From Theodoxus fluviatilis (Eukaryota; Mollusca; Gastropoda; Cycloneritida; Neritidae), in assembly GCA_034096865.1 (NCBI GenBank), contig JAWQFJ010026705.1:27501-59643 (forward strand): a DNA stretch of 32,143 nucleotides. The letters run 5' to 3'. The translations under genes and the position numbers were made by a program. This document shows positions 1 through 9,159 of the stretch, one piece after another. The notes under the pieces were generated by a model, which made no database searches, was not told where the DNA came from, and was given only the letters and a program-made list of their open reading frames with translations. How positions within the stretch are numbered: the first letter of the stretch is position 1; each line of letters starts with the position of its first letter.

Positions 1-617
1 AGGAGTATGGTTCTAGATGTACAACTACACCGGTAATGTAAATAGATGTTCATCGACCGAGCCAGCTAACTGACGGGGCAACATGACATAAAGAAGCCAA
101 ACCCCCACAAATTGACAAAATACCACCCATTGTTGTGCCATCTGGCCTGAATAGCACAAATGGTAAAATGCTGCCAATGTAGGTAGGCTGACCATGCAGA
201 ATACTGCCAATGGAGGCAGGCTGTGAAGCTTTAGTGGCGCACTCGTCAGCACAGTTTCTCAGAGACATCGTGGGTAAGCCAAGGCAGATGGGGCGGGTCG
301 TCCAGTGGCTGCAATGTGCAGCCGAGTCAGTTTTCCCCTGAGTGTGGCAAACAAGGCACAAGGTTGGAGACCCGGGTGGCCAGGGGTAGGTCCCCACACC
401 CACCATTGAGCCGTGTGGGACGTGGTGGGGGATTGTAAGGACGGCATCCCAGACATGGGGATGGGGACCAGGCAAGCTGTCCAGTGTGAAGAAGTTCCCA
501 TCTGCACCGGACATCCACAATGACACCTGGTGCTGCTTGGGGCCGCCCGTGATTGTCCCACTGCAGGAACCCCCGAGTGCTCTATGACCATAGAGTTCCA
601 GCTGATGACGGAGTCAT
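1..617. other. Unrecognised sequence beside the gag remnant
   Basis: On the minus strand this lies downstream of a gag remnant, where protease and reverse transcriptase would be expected. Translations there (a 158-residue open frame at 50-526, for example) show no Asp protease motif and no RT motif that I recognise. It may be decayed element sequence or unrelated DNA. Confidence 0.3.
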
Positions 618-1285
618 CTAGCCGGAGGGAAAACTCATGCGTATTAGTACAGCGAGCAAACGCTCATCCTCTGATTCGTAATCAGACTCATCTCCGATCT
701 GGTGAAGCCTCTTGCTCTTCTTCTTCTGCTGGCACACGGGAGCGAAGTGATTCTTCTTCTTACAAAAGTTGCAGACCTTGCCCCATGCTGGGAATTTTTC
801 TTTCTTCATAACGTGTGTCTGACCACAGAACGTGCACGATGGCTTCGTTTTGTGACGATTTTTATCGCCAGTAGAAACGCTACAGGCTTCAGCACTCCCT
901 TCATCCAACTTGAGGGACTTCAGTTGCTGAAAAGTAGCTTCTGCAGCACGACAGGTGTCGATGCAATATTTCAGGGACAACGCTGGATCTTGCAACAGGC
1001 GCTTTCTAGTAGAGCCATCGCGGATACCTAGAACGATGCGGCCACGCAGCAACGTTTCCTTCAGACAGTCGCAGAAATTGCAAGTAGCGGCAAGAGTACG
1101 CAACGCAGCAATGTGTTCATCGATGCTCTCATCAGGCTTCTGATCTCTCTTATTGAAGACATAGGTTTCATTCGTCGTGCCAATGAAGTGAGTGTCAAAT
1201 GCCTTGATGATATCAGCGACTGAAGGCAGATGGGTGAATACTGAGATATACCCCTGTCATCATTCAAGACGACAGAGAGTGTCAT
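618..1285 (-). pseudogene. Ty3/gypsy-type Gag remnant with zinc knuckles
   Basis: This is a fragment of the structural Gag protein of an LTR retrotransposon, which would package element RNA. The main frame (1103 down to 618, open further upstream to about 1250) holds the capsid-end signature IVLGIRDGSTRKRLL followed by CRAAEATFQQLK, typical of metazoan gypsy Gag proteins. It then has a Cys/His stretch with CTFCGQTH and a proper CX2CX4HX4C knuckle, CNFCKKKNHFAPVC, and an acidic tail. The upstream part continues in another frame (from 1285, reading LSVVLND), so a frameshift lies near 1225-1250, and tandem stop codons precede the main frame. No protease, RT or LTR was found next to it, so this is an isolated relic. 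The family assignment is from recalled motif patterns; the frames and Cys/His spacing are seen directly. Confidence 0.8.
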
Positions 1286-2930
1286 TTCTGACGAGACGAG
1301 AGCTTCATTTAGATAATTTTCTACTGACCATGACCCTCCTTGGAAGAGTTTTCCATCAAACGTGGTTCACAGAGACACCAACTTGTCTCAGTGGAAATTT
1401 CCTACGTGCTTCAAAGTCACGTACCCGTACACTCGATCGGTCAGGAATACGACGACCAAATTGTGTGGCATTACTGTCCGGGGTATCACGACCTAGAGTT
1501 TCTAACTGAAGCTTGCCTCGAACCCACTGGAGACGAGCCACTCATGGCAGACTTGAGACTGCCCATCTTTCCTGTCGGTCTTGACACGTCGTTACTAGGG
1601 AAGGCGTGGCGGATTCCTTCCAAAGAACTTTAATGGCAACTTTTTTTTGCTGCAGACGTAGAAATTTCCAGCTGCATGTCGTTCGACATTTCTGTAGATA
1701 AGACTTTTGTATTTTCATTGTGACTTTTCATGTAATAACGGGTGATCGAACTGCACACTTAAAGCTCCTGGCATCGGGTTTCTCTTCTTCTAACTCCAAC
1801 ACCCTTCTATCTCTCTGGGGAGCATGCAACCAGAATCAGGATTAATACCCGAAATCACCGAATTTCACCTATCAATTTCCAGCAAAGTCCTCGTAAATCT
1901 GTGGTCCATCTGCAGTGTTTGACAAAGAGCTAGCTACTTGTGTCTGTGTGCCTCTATTGTCCTCCCCCAAGCAGAAATAAAGCATGCCGACAGCAAATAC
2001 TGTATGCTCCTTGACATTATCGAGCATTTCCTAAGCACAAACTTTTCACCATCGGGAATGTCAATCTCCATCACGATTCTGACTTTGACGTAAATGTCAT
2101 CTGTCATTAACAAGCGGGTTTACAGTCACAGTCTGAGATTATTCATCACCGTCTCTACCCACACTTGGATTAACATCACAGCACTCCACCCTTTGTCACC
2201 CATTTGTATGTTATTGATAAATCAGAACCGGGGTATCTCATTCCTTGCTGTCTACATTTCAGTGACCCGGGAAAACAGAAGAAAGTAATGACAACTTACA
2301 AGATAAGATAGTTGACAATACTTTTTAATTTCAAATGTGATGTCATGTCTGTATCCGTAGGAGCCAGTCCTACGTCTGAGGACCGGCTGTTCTCTACAGC
2401 AAGTGCCTCCGTGACCTACTTGACCAGCACGCACCGCTTGTGTCAAAGAGACGGATGGCGTCTGCGGGTCCTGGGTGCGCTTGGACACGGAGTGGGCCGG
2501 GCAGAAACACAGGCTTGCAGAACGTCAACAGCAGAAGTTCGTGCCCACTGTGAACAGAAAATACACCCCCAGCATCGAAATGTAGTCCGTTTGATGATCA
2601 GACTCCAGCAAAAGACTATGGCAAGCAAAGGGCGACTTTACAGAAAGGAAACAAACAGAACACTACTTCATCTCCCTCCTCGACACCAAAGACCCGAATG
2701 GCCTCAACCTGAAGAGCTAACTCCATCTCCACCCGGTCAACTCCAGCCTACCCCTCCCTCTCCTCCACGCAATCTGACACACATCCGCCGCGACGTGCTT
2801 TCGTGAGTCCTCGTTCACGACAGTGAAATAATATCATCTCTCTATTCAGCCACCCCTTACACCTCACAACTTCACTTCCTCCCGCCTTCACTGATCACCG
2901 AGATCATCTTTATTGTTTGTGTTGTCTGTC
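1286..2930. other. Intergenic stretch, no recognised gene
   Basis: Two plus-strand open frames occur (1340-1633, 97 codons; 2312-2806, 164 codons), but neither shows a domain that I recognise. The second ends in a Pro-rich, low-complexity tail and is followed by a pyrimidine-rich stretch leading to the hairpin at 2931. That order resembles the leader region of Penelope-like elements, but no RT was found. Confidence 0.3.
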
Positions 2931-2965
2931 CTGAGAAAGAGTTCTTTACTCGAAACGTTGACGTC
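2931..2965 (+). other. Hammerhead-like hairpin of Penelope-element type
   Basis: The sequence has a CTGA box, then GAGT, a five-base loop TCTTT, ACTC and GAAAC, and ends in GTTGACGTC. This is the order of a hammerhead ribozyme core: CUGANGA, stem II, then GAAA. Hammerhead motifs are known from Penelope-like retroelements. The first box reads CTGAGAA rather than CTGANGA, so the motif looks degenerate and activity is doubtful. No stem I or stem III partner was established. Confidence 0.4.
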
Positions 2966-4220
2966 ATGTTTTCTCGTGTACATGTATATTAAATGCATGG
3001 AACAGTAACTCTGGTTGTTTTCTGTAAAGACTACTTTTGTAAAACGATCGTTAAAACTAGTACATCGAAATAAATCCTTAGACTGAGCCATTAGCACATG
3101 GGCAAAAGAACTTATGCCGTTCTACAGGGTAGACTTTCAGCCCCGAATTTGTTATGGATTCAACCATTTCGTCATCAGAAAAACTGGCAAACATCATGAC
3201 GGTCTATCTTCGACACAGCCAAAGTCGGGCCCATTAAGCTTTCTCGGGCGTCGTGTTCCGATGATTTCCAGCGTGTCTGAGAAAATAATGTTACAGAAAG
3301 ATTGCTGAAGATTTCAAAGAAATCCTACAACTTTGACTCTCTTTCTTCGTCTTTGATCTTTACTGTGTTGGTGTTCTTGTCCCATTAATCACGAACACAA
3401 TTATTTCTTTCTTGTTTCTCGGTGCTATTCTGCAGTGTTTCAAAGAAGCTGTTGCAAATTCTAAACTGGAGATATCAGATCGCAACGAGAATATTTTGAA
3501 AACTATCCTCAGATCGAGCCTTTTTGTCAAAAGCTCTTACAAGGCGTGTTTTCCATGAGTTGCGGGCTCATCTTGAAGTTCTCGACCTCGAGCCATTGCA
3601 GTCTTCAGGTCGGAAGCGTCATAGCGCAGAGATGGCTCCACATCGCGTAGGCCATCAGGGTCTATGGAAATCTCATGTTGAAAGGGTGTCCAATTAGTCT
3701 TTCTTTGGTCTTTTGCAGCGTGTGATGCAATGTATCGTGAAACTGATTAGTCAGCTTTTCTTTCCTTTCGAAGTTTCGGGTGAAGTACGAGATATGCGAT
3801 ACTATCTCTGGCGTCCGAGAGACAATTTTTACGAATTTATTTTTCCCAACAAAACAAATCCAGTGATTTTCTGTAGATAATGATATCATGGGTTGGGGGT
3901 AAGTTAGACCCAGTTCACGTGATTTTATTCAACCATCTCTAATAATTGTGTACTCAATGACCCTACATTACCTACAAATGTTGAAAGGTCATAAAGCGTC
4001 AATCAGCAGCAGCACTATCTCTTCATACACGCTTGATACAACTGAATCTTACGAGCCTGTGAACATATTTTTACGTGTTCGCAGTTATTTGAGAATGTTT
4101 ACAATGGCTCAGAAAGATACGTGAAAACACATATATGCAGATATCAATTATTATTTGCAGGTGAAACGAGCAAAAAGTAGAAAGAAAAGATCTTCTTCGG
4201 TCATTTTTTCCATTGCACCC
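2966..4220. other. Intergenic stretch, one unassigned short ORF
   Basis: No recognised gene or repeat. The minus strand holds an open stretch from about 3705 to a TAA at 3537-3539, about 55 codons, with balanced composition (it includes DPDGLRDVEPSLRYD). It could be an exon or an element remnant; I cannot assign it. Confidence 0.25.
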
Positions 4221-4558
4221 TGAGACCTCATGTAACTTCGTGTGACCTTGTGTGACCTCAGGGAGCCTCATGTGACCTCATGTAACCTCATGTAGCCTCG
4301 AGTGACCTCATATAGCCTCGTGTAACCTCGTTCACACGAACCTCATGTAACCTCGTGTGACCTCTTGTAACCTCGTGTGACCTCATGTAACCTCGTGTGA
4401 TCTCATGTAACTTCATGTGACCTCATGTAGCCTCGTGTGACCTCATATAACATCGTGTGACCTCGTGTAACCTCATGTGACTTCATGTAATCTCATATGA
4501 CGTCATGTAGCCTCGTGTGACCTCATGTAACCTCATGTGACCACATGTAGCCTCGTGT
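4221..4558 (+). repeat. 10-bp tandem array (TGTGACCTCA / TGTAACCTCG)
   Basis: About 34 degenerate copies of a 10-base unit alternate between TGTGACCTCA-like and TGTAACCTCG-like forms, giving a partial 20-base dimer period. The phase is broken once, near 4332-4340. Many units contain TGACCT, the complement of the nuclear-receptor half-site AGGTCA. Confidence 0.9.
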
Positions 4559-4599
4559 GCCGCTTGGTGCCGGCCAAGGTCCAGCTACTGTAGCAGGCC

Positions 4600-4606
4600 C
4601 TGAAAG
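4600..4606 (+). repeat. Target-site duplication, left (CTGAAAG)
   Basis: The seven bases CTGAAAG directly precede the left terminal repeat. They recur at 5473-5479 directly after the right terminal repeat. Confidence 0.75.
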
Positions 4607-4668
4607 CAAAGATTATAGGTTACACAAAGATAGTTCATTAGCTCATTGTTGTGAGGATCGAGACAAGT

Positions 4669-4962
4669 TGCGCCCCAAGCGGGAAGGAATATAGGTGAAT
4701 CAAGGGAAGTAATCACACCGCTTAGAGACATGCAAAATTCCTTGTATGTCGACGCGTTTCTGATGCGTTCCGATCATGTTTGTGAATAAATTTACGGTGT
4801 AATGTGTAATAAAATGATTTACTGCAATAATGGGGGTGTTTTGGCTTTGTTTTTTGTAGCAGGCGTTGTGAAATCGAAATATTTGGTTCATCGAAATGGA
4901 TGGTTCTGCGCATGTCCGTGAGCCTATAGTCCGTTTAAACATTGCTCTGTCAGTGGAGACGC
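4669..4962 (+). repeat. Left long inverted arm
   Basis: This arm reads from CCAAGCGGGAAGGAATATAG to the segment ending CTGTCAGTGGAGAC. The reverse complement lies at about 5122-5405. The arms differ by scattered substitutions and by a deletion of about 17 bp in the right arm (TGTGAATAAATTTACGG against a shortened match near 5288). Confidence 0.85.
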
Positions 4963-5029
4963 TACTGACTTCGCACACAAAGATAGTTCATTAGCTCATT
5001 GTTGTGAAGGAATATGGGACGCCAAAAAC

Positions 5030-5146
5030 ATGGCGGAAAAACACAGGATTGCGAATGGCCACTGCAGCGCTATTAACTGTGGCAACAACAGAAAGAAACG
5101 CCCAGAGCTTTCGTACTTCAAGTCTCCACTGACAGAGCAATGTTGA
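5030..5146 (+). pseudogene. N-terminal THAP zinc-finger fragment
   Basis: A 38-codon frame starts at the ATG within AAAAACATGGCGGAAA and ends at TGA 5144-5146. Residues about 11-33 contain C12 and C17 followed by an Asn/Arg/Lys-rich segment and then SYFKSP. This matches the start of the C2CH THAP DNA-binding domain (C-X2-4-C, then basic residues, then F-x-x-P). The later Cys and His ligands are missing because the frame runs straight into the right inverted arm. It is either the first exon of a THAP transposase, the rest having been lost or lying beyond an intron, or a captured THAP gene start. The start codon sits in an ATGGCGG context that resembles a YY1 site. The Cys spacing is seen; the transposase origin is inference. 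Confidence 0.6.
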
Positions 5147-5405
5147 AACGGACTATAGGCTCACGGACATGCGCAGAACTATCCATTTCGATGAACCAAA
5201 TATTTCGATTTCACAACGCCTGCTACAAAAAAAAACCAAAACACCCCCATTATTGCAGCAAATCATTTTATTACACATTACACCGTAAATGATCGGAACG
5301 CATCAGAAACGCGTCGACAAACAAGCAGTTTTACATGTCTCTAAGCGGTGTGATTACTTCCCTTGATTCACCCATATTCATTCCCGCTTGGTGCGCTGCG
5401 TTTCC
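5122..5405 (-). repeat. Right long inverted arm
   Basis: Reverse-complement partner of 4669-4962. The THAP reading frame ends in the first part of this arm, so the left arm carries the same coding tail on the opposite strand. Confidence 0.85.
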
Positions 5406-5472
5406 GAGCGTCTTGTAACTTTATATAACAAAAGCTCGGCATGAGCTATCTTTGTGTAACCTATAATCCTTG

Positions 5473-5479
5473 CTGAAAG
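5473..5479 (+). repeat. Target-site duplication, right (CTGAAAG)
   Basis: Second copy of the seven-base repeat flanking the foldback transposon. Confidence 0.75.
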
Positions 5480-6252
5480 CGCCACGCCCACGGGCTGCAG
5501 CTGATGAGAGAGGCGTCCAGCGGCGAGCGCCGATGGGGAATTCTGATTAACTTCCTTTCAACCATCAACGAACGCTTTGCCAGGACAGCCGATATGAAGC
5601 TTTATTAAGTGTAAAACCTCAATCCCAGTGTTGATTTACGTGGGGCAAATGGTGAAAATAAAAACCCTGATCCACAGATCTTACTTTGAAAAAAGGACCT
5701 AGTAGTCAGATAACATTGAAGACGGATCTTTCTTTGTCCTTCATCCGAGCCGCGTTCAAGTCAAGCTGACTGGATGTTTTTCGGTATGGTCGACGCGCAG
5801 CATTGGAACTCCGTCGGTGTGAGCCCACAGCATCCCCGTTTTGCTGTTTACCTGTTGGTTGCTTTCTCGGCATTGAAGGATAGAGTTTTACATTCGGGGA
5901 TGAGTGGACCATCAGGTTACGTGTCGACTCGCGATGTACTTTGATTAAAACGTCCGCTCGTACGTATGAGAAGAAATAAGCTCACATGAAAGGTACACGC
6001 CACAAGTACCTTCATGTTATCTGGAACCCTACAACACCGAGCTACCCGTGAAAGATAATCCTCTCAAGTTTTAGTGCACTCGAGTTTACGTGCGAAATGT
6101 TTCGAGAACAGACGTAAATTTCCATTATGACCACAACGGAGACACCATCAAAAACCAGTCTGCACATGTCATGTCCTCATGAATGTTGTTGCTGTTCAGA
6201 AACAATCTACCTTCGAAATTTGTTTCTGTCACGCGAGCGCAGCTCCAGATGT
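5480..6252. other. Intergenic stretch, nothing recognised
   Basis: No gene, repeat or element end that I can support. The 5' LTR expected for the Gmr1-like element would fall here, but no sequence resembling the candidate 3' LTR start at 9160 was seen. Confidence 0.3.
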
Positions 6253-6332
6253 TGAATGATGGATGGAGGGAGGGAGGGGTGGATGGATGGAAGGATGACG
6301 GATGATGGAAGGATGGATGAGGGATGGAAGAA
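6253..6332 (+). repeat. GGAT/GATG microsatellite
   Basis: Imperfect tetranucleotide tract built from GGAT and GGAG units, directly upstream of the first coding remnant of the LTR element. Confidence 0.85.
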
Positions 6333-6374
6333 GGGAGAGTGTGAATGAACCTATAGATCTGAGACTACCAGGGA

Positions 6375-6425
6375 GTGCCGAAATTCTCTGAAGATGCAGT
6401 AGACGAATTCTTTGGCACATTTTGA
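6375..6425 (+). pseudogene. Gag N-terminal scrap of the Gmr1-like element
   Basis: Sixteen codons read VPKFSEDAVDEFFGTF and then a TGA. The pattern (V-P-x-F, acidic residues, then F-F-x-x-F) matches the start of Gag in elements of this type as I remember them. The frame is lost on both sides; a decayed leader precedes it and the protease remnant follows within about 25 bases, which implies that most of gag was deleted. Confidence 0.5.
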
Positions 6426-6445
6426 GATCTGAAGCTGTACCAGAC

Positions 6446-6720
6446 AGAGAGCAATCTTTCACGGGAAGAGAGTGTTGATATCCGGAACAGGGGGAGCGGT
6501 GCAGTCGATTCCACTGCACGAAATCGAGTTGAGCACTTGAGAATACACGGGTCTAGCCTGTGTGGGACTATGTTCAGAACTACCAGTTCCTGGTGTGGGT
6601 ATTTTGGTAGGCAATGATTTGGCTGGTAAAGAAGTGGCTATTGGCAGTGTCCAGAGTGATGCTGTCGAGACATCCCTGAGTGAGATGTCGAACCCAGTTG
6701 GAGTTGAACAACACTCGACC
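6446..6720 (+). pseudogene. Protease C-terminal remnant
   Basis: The retroelement aspartic protease would cut Gag-Pol. The frame reads SIPLHEIELST, an in-frame TGA at 6538-6540, then about 12 codons on LPVPGVGILVGNDLAGKEV. The ILxGNDLAG motif is the conserved C-terminal flap-side block of proteases of this element family. The catalytic D-S/T-G is not present; that part seems to have been deleted together with gag. A frameshift lies between this remnant and the integrase frame, around 6700-6790. Confidence 0.65.
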
Positions 6721-6725
6721 AAGAG

Positions 6726-8189
6726 ATGCGTTCTGCTGGCGAGATGGTTGTGGGCTGTACCAAGGGCGGTACTGGCAAGGCATCCTCGAAAGAGATGTCA
6801 GACTCAAATGTAGTGGAATGCCCTTCCACCGAAGCTAGAGACCAGATTAGCAGTAGGAAAACGGGTTGTGCGTCAACCACGATGTCGATGGAAACGACAT
6901 CAGACCCTGTGATGGTTGAATTCTCAACTGAAGAGTCAGAGGAGGGTGAAAACGCCTGCTCCATTGGAGTGCTGACTCGGTCTGCTCGAAAGAAGCTGAG
7001 TGCTTCTGAGTTGGATCTCGGTGAGACTTTCATGGGGTCATTGATGAATGAAGATAATGAAAGAGGGGATCAACTGATGAAGAATCTGGATGATGACTCC
7101 ACGGACACAACGTTAGTGTCAGAGGAAGATACTGGTCAGCGTAGTAATGTGTCTACGCTCATCCAAGAGCAACAGGATGACAGCAGCCTGGCTCACATCT
7201 ATGCGGATTCTGAAGAGGAAGAGAGAGATGATATTTCGCCAGGACCGTTTCTGAGAAAGGAACTGTTGATGAGAAGAAGTAGACCAATTGGAGCGCCTGC
7301 GTCGGACACATGGAGACTGGATAGTCAGCTTGTGGTGCCGCGTGGGAGGCGAAAGCAGTTGGTCGAATTGGCTCATAAGAGTCACCTAGCTGGTCATCTA
7401 TGGGTCACACAGACTTATGAGAGAATGAAAAAAAAATTCTTTTGGCCAGGAAAGAAAAGGGATATGAAGAATTTGTGTAGGCAGTGCATAGTATGCCAGA
7501 GGTCAGAAAAGAAAGGCCAAGATCAACCCCGAGTGAAACTTGGACCAATACCAGTAGTTGAAGAGCCATTTTCAAGAGTGGTGCTAGATTGTGTGGGACC
7601 TCTACCCCGCAGCAAAAACAAGTACCAATACCTTTTGACTATCATGTGCATGACTACTAGATTTCTGGAGGCAGTGCCCTTGCGCAATATCACTACTAGG
7701 TCAGTGGTAGATTCCATGTTCAAATTCTTTACAACTTTTGGACTTCCTAGAGAAGTGCAATCAGAAAGAGGGACCAATTTCATGTCAAGGGTGTTCAATC
7801 AGTCGCTCAAAGAGCTTGGAATCAACCAGGGGGTTAGCAGTGCGTACCATCCGCAAAGTCAGGGAGCGTTGGAGAGATTCCACCATACTCTCAAGGAGAT
7901 GTTGAGATGCTATTGCGACGGTGAACCTCGAGATTGGCCGAGAGGAGTACCCCTTGTCTTGTTTGCCGTGAGAGACTCGGTACAAGAGTCTCTGGGATTC
8001 ACTCCTTTTGAACCAGTCTTCGGACAAGACGTCCGCGGTCCTCTAAAGTTAATCAAGGAGAGATGGATGAATGAGAGAGGAAGGAGAGAGCATGTGATAG
8101 CGTACATGAGCGAGATGAAAGGAAGACTGACAAGAGCAGTACAGTGCGCTAAAGAGCACCAAGAGAGGGAGAGACCAAAAGTCGAATGA
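6726..8189 (+). pseudogene. Integrase (zinc-binding and catalytic core)
   Basis: The 487-codon frame inserts element DNA into the host chromosome in an intact copy. Residues 1-200 are a Ser/Glu-rich linker. The HHCC zinc domain runs from AHKSHLAGH (residue 216) to CRQCIVC (251-257). The catalytic core has D288 in LDCVGPLP, then VQSERGTNF where the second catalytic Asp is replaced by Glu (residue 347), and E383 in SQGALERFH. The spacing from 347 to 383 has the 35-residue gap typical of DDE integrases. A run near VQESLGFTPFEPVFG continues the fold. The stop at 8187-8189 lies inside the integrase, and the protein continues in another frame. The Asp to Glu change would be expected to cripple strand transfer. 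Confidence 0.9.
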
Positions 8190-8745
8190 AAGTGTGGTAT
8201 GATAGAAAAGCGAAAGAGAGAAGCTATGAACCAGGAGAGAGTGTGATGATGTTGTTGCCAACTCCTCAAAATCCTCTTGCGGCACGATATGCGGGGCCAT
8301 ACAAGGTGAGAACGAGAATAGGAGAGGTGACGTACGTGATTGACACTCCTGATGGGAGAAGGAAGACAAAGATGTGCCATGCCAATATGCTAAAGAAATG
8401 CCATGAGATTGACAGTCGTGAGCAAGTCATGCCAGTGTGTGCGACAGTTGGTAGTGAGCAAGATCTGGATGAGGAGAAACAGTGGGAGTATGAGACTGAG
8501 CGCCAGTGGACAGTAGAGCCTGAGCTCAGCAATTCCCAGCACTACCACAACTCAGAATTGTTGCTAGGACACCTGAGAATGAAAGAGAGAATGCAGATGA
8601 AAGGGTTGTTTGATAGACATCAAGGTTTGTTCTCAGACGCACCTATGACAACTCGTCTCATAGCCCGTAACATAGAGCTGTTGAATAGTGACATATGCCC
8701 AATCAAGCAACATGCCTATAGAGTGGATGAAAAGAAGATTTTTGG
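8186..8745 (+). pseudogene. Integrase C-terminus and pre-RT linker
   Basis: The frame resumes with MKVWYDRKA and carries the C-terminal integrase module, with LLPTPQNPLAARYAGPY as the GPY-type motif, then CHANMLKK. After an acidic spacer it reads GLFDRHQGLFSDAP, TTRLIARNIE and IKQHAYRVDEKK. That block is the one normally found just ahead of the RT fingers. Its position after integrase is the key evidence for Gmr1-like domain order. The frame then breaks at about 8735-8741 directly into the end of RT. Confidence 0.85.
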
Positions 8746-8991
8746 AAATGATCGGGTACTACAGAAAGTTTTGCTGTAATCTAGCTGAAGTAGCTCTGCC
8801 GTTGACAAACCTATTGCAAAAGGCCAAGGAGTTTAAATGGACTGATCAATGTCAGCAGGCTTTTGAGAAGCTAAAGTTGATTTTATTGTGTAATTCTGTT
8901 TTGTTGGCAATATACTCAAGTAAATAGTTTGAGTTCATGGTTAATGTATCGGATCAGACTATGGGAGCAGTGTTGATGCAATATGGAGTTT
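8736..8991 (+). pseudogene. RT end fused to start of RNase H
   Basis: FLEMIGYYRKFCCNL begins the conserved connection after the RT thumb, followed by PLTNLLQKAKEFKW and QQAFEKLK. After a TAG (8925-8927) the same frame reads FEFMVNVSDQTMGAVLMQ, the start of RNase H, then stops. The first RNase H catalytic Asp (normally in V-D-A-S) reads Asn here. The RT palm, including the catalytic Asp pair, is missing: the pre-RT block joins this segment with no room for about 200 residues. Confidence 0.85.
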
Positions 8992-9007
8992 AATCCTCCA
9001 AGAATTC

Positions 9008-9073
9008 ATATTGCGTATTGTGCATGTTCCAGGTCGAGAGAACGTGTTGGCCGATGCTTTGTCACGTTGTTAG
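9008..9073 (+). pseudogene. RNase H / Pol C-terminal end
   Basis: A 21-codon remnant ends VHVPGRENVLADALSRC and then TAG. The N-x-x-A-D-A-L-S-R motif is the typical end of the Pol RNase H domain. It follows the RNase H start after only about 16 bases, so the body of the domain is deleted. As in Gmr1-like elements, this is the end of Pol, and the polypurine tract and LTR follow shortly after. Confidence 0.85.
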
Positions 9074-9150
9074 ATTTTATTGTTCAGTTCATACCATGTT
9101 TGCTTGCAGAAAATGTTTTATTAAAATCATAAGAAATTTTTCATTGAACC

Positions 9151-9159
9151 GTGGGGGAG
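9151..9159 (+). promoter_or_regulatory. Polypurine tract (GTGGGGGAG)
   Basis: Purine-rich run directly before TGTTACGG. This is the expected place for plus-strand priming, just upstream of the 3' LTR. Confidence 0.6.

Larger units (their letters stand above)
4607..5472. mobile_element. Foldback DNA transposon, P-superfamily-like, with THAP start
   Basis: The element is 866 bp, bounded by 27-bp terminal inverted repeats beginning CAAAGATTATAGGTTACAC (4607-4633) and ending at 5472, with one mismatch, and by a 7-bp direct repeat. Inside, two long imperfect inverted arms (about 4669-4962 and 5122-5405) face each other around a loop of about 160 bp. The loop starts a THAP zinc-finger reading frame. 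P-superfamily transposases carry an N-terminal THAP domain, P termini begin with CA, and P targets are duplicated over 7-8 bp; all three fit. A block following the left terminus (AAAGATAGTTCATTAGCTC, from about 4625) recurs directly before the THAP start at 4979, as if an original 5' end had been copied next to an inversion. No DDE or RNase H-like transposase core is present, so this copy is non-autonomous. Confidence 0.7.

Noticed and set aside
4221..4558. CRISPR-like array
   Set aside because: Units are contiguous and degenerate with no spacers, and the DNA is plainly from an animal genome.
4700..4978. A 92-codon minus-strand frame as a gene
   Set aside because: It lies within the left arm of the foldback element and shows no domain; it is better explained as part of the inverted repeat.
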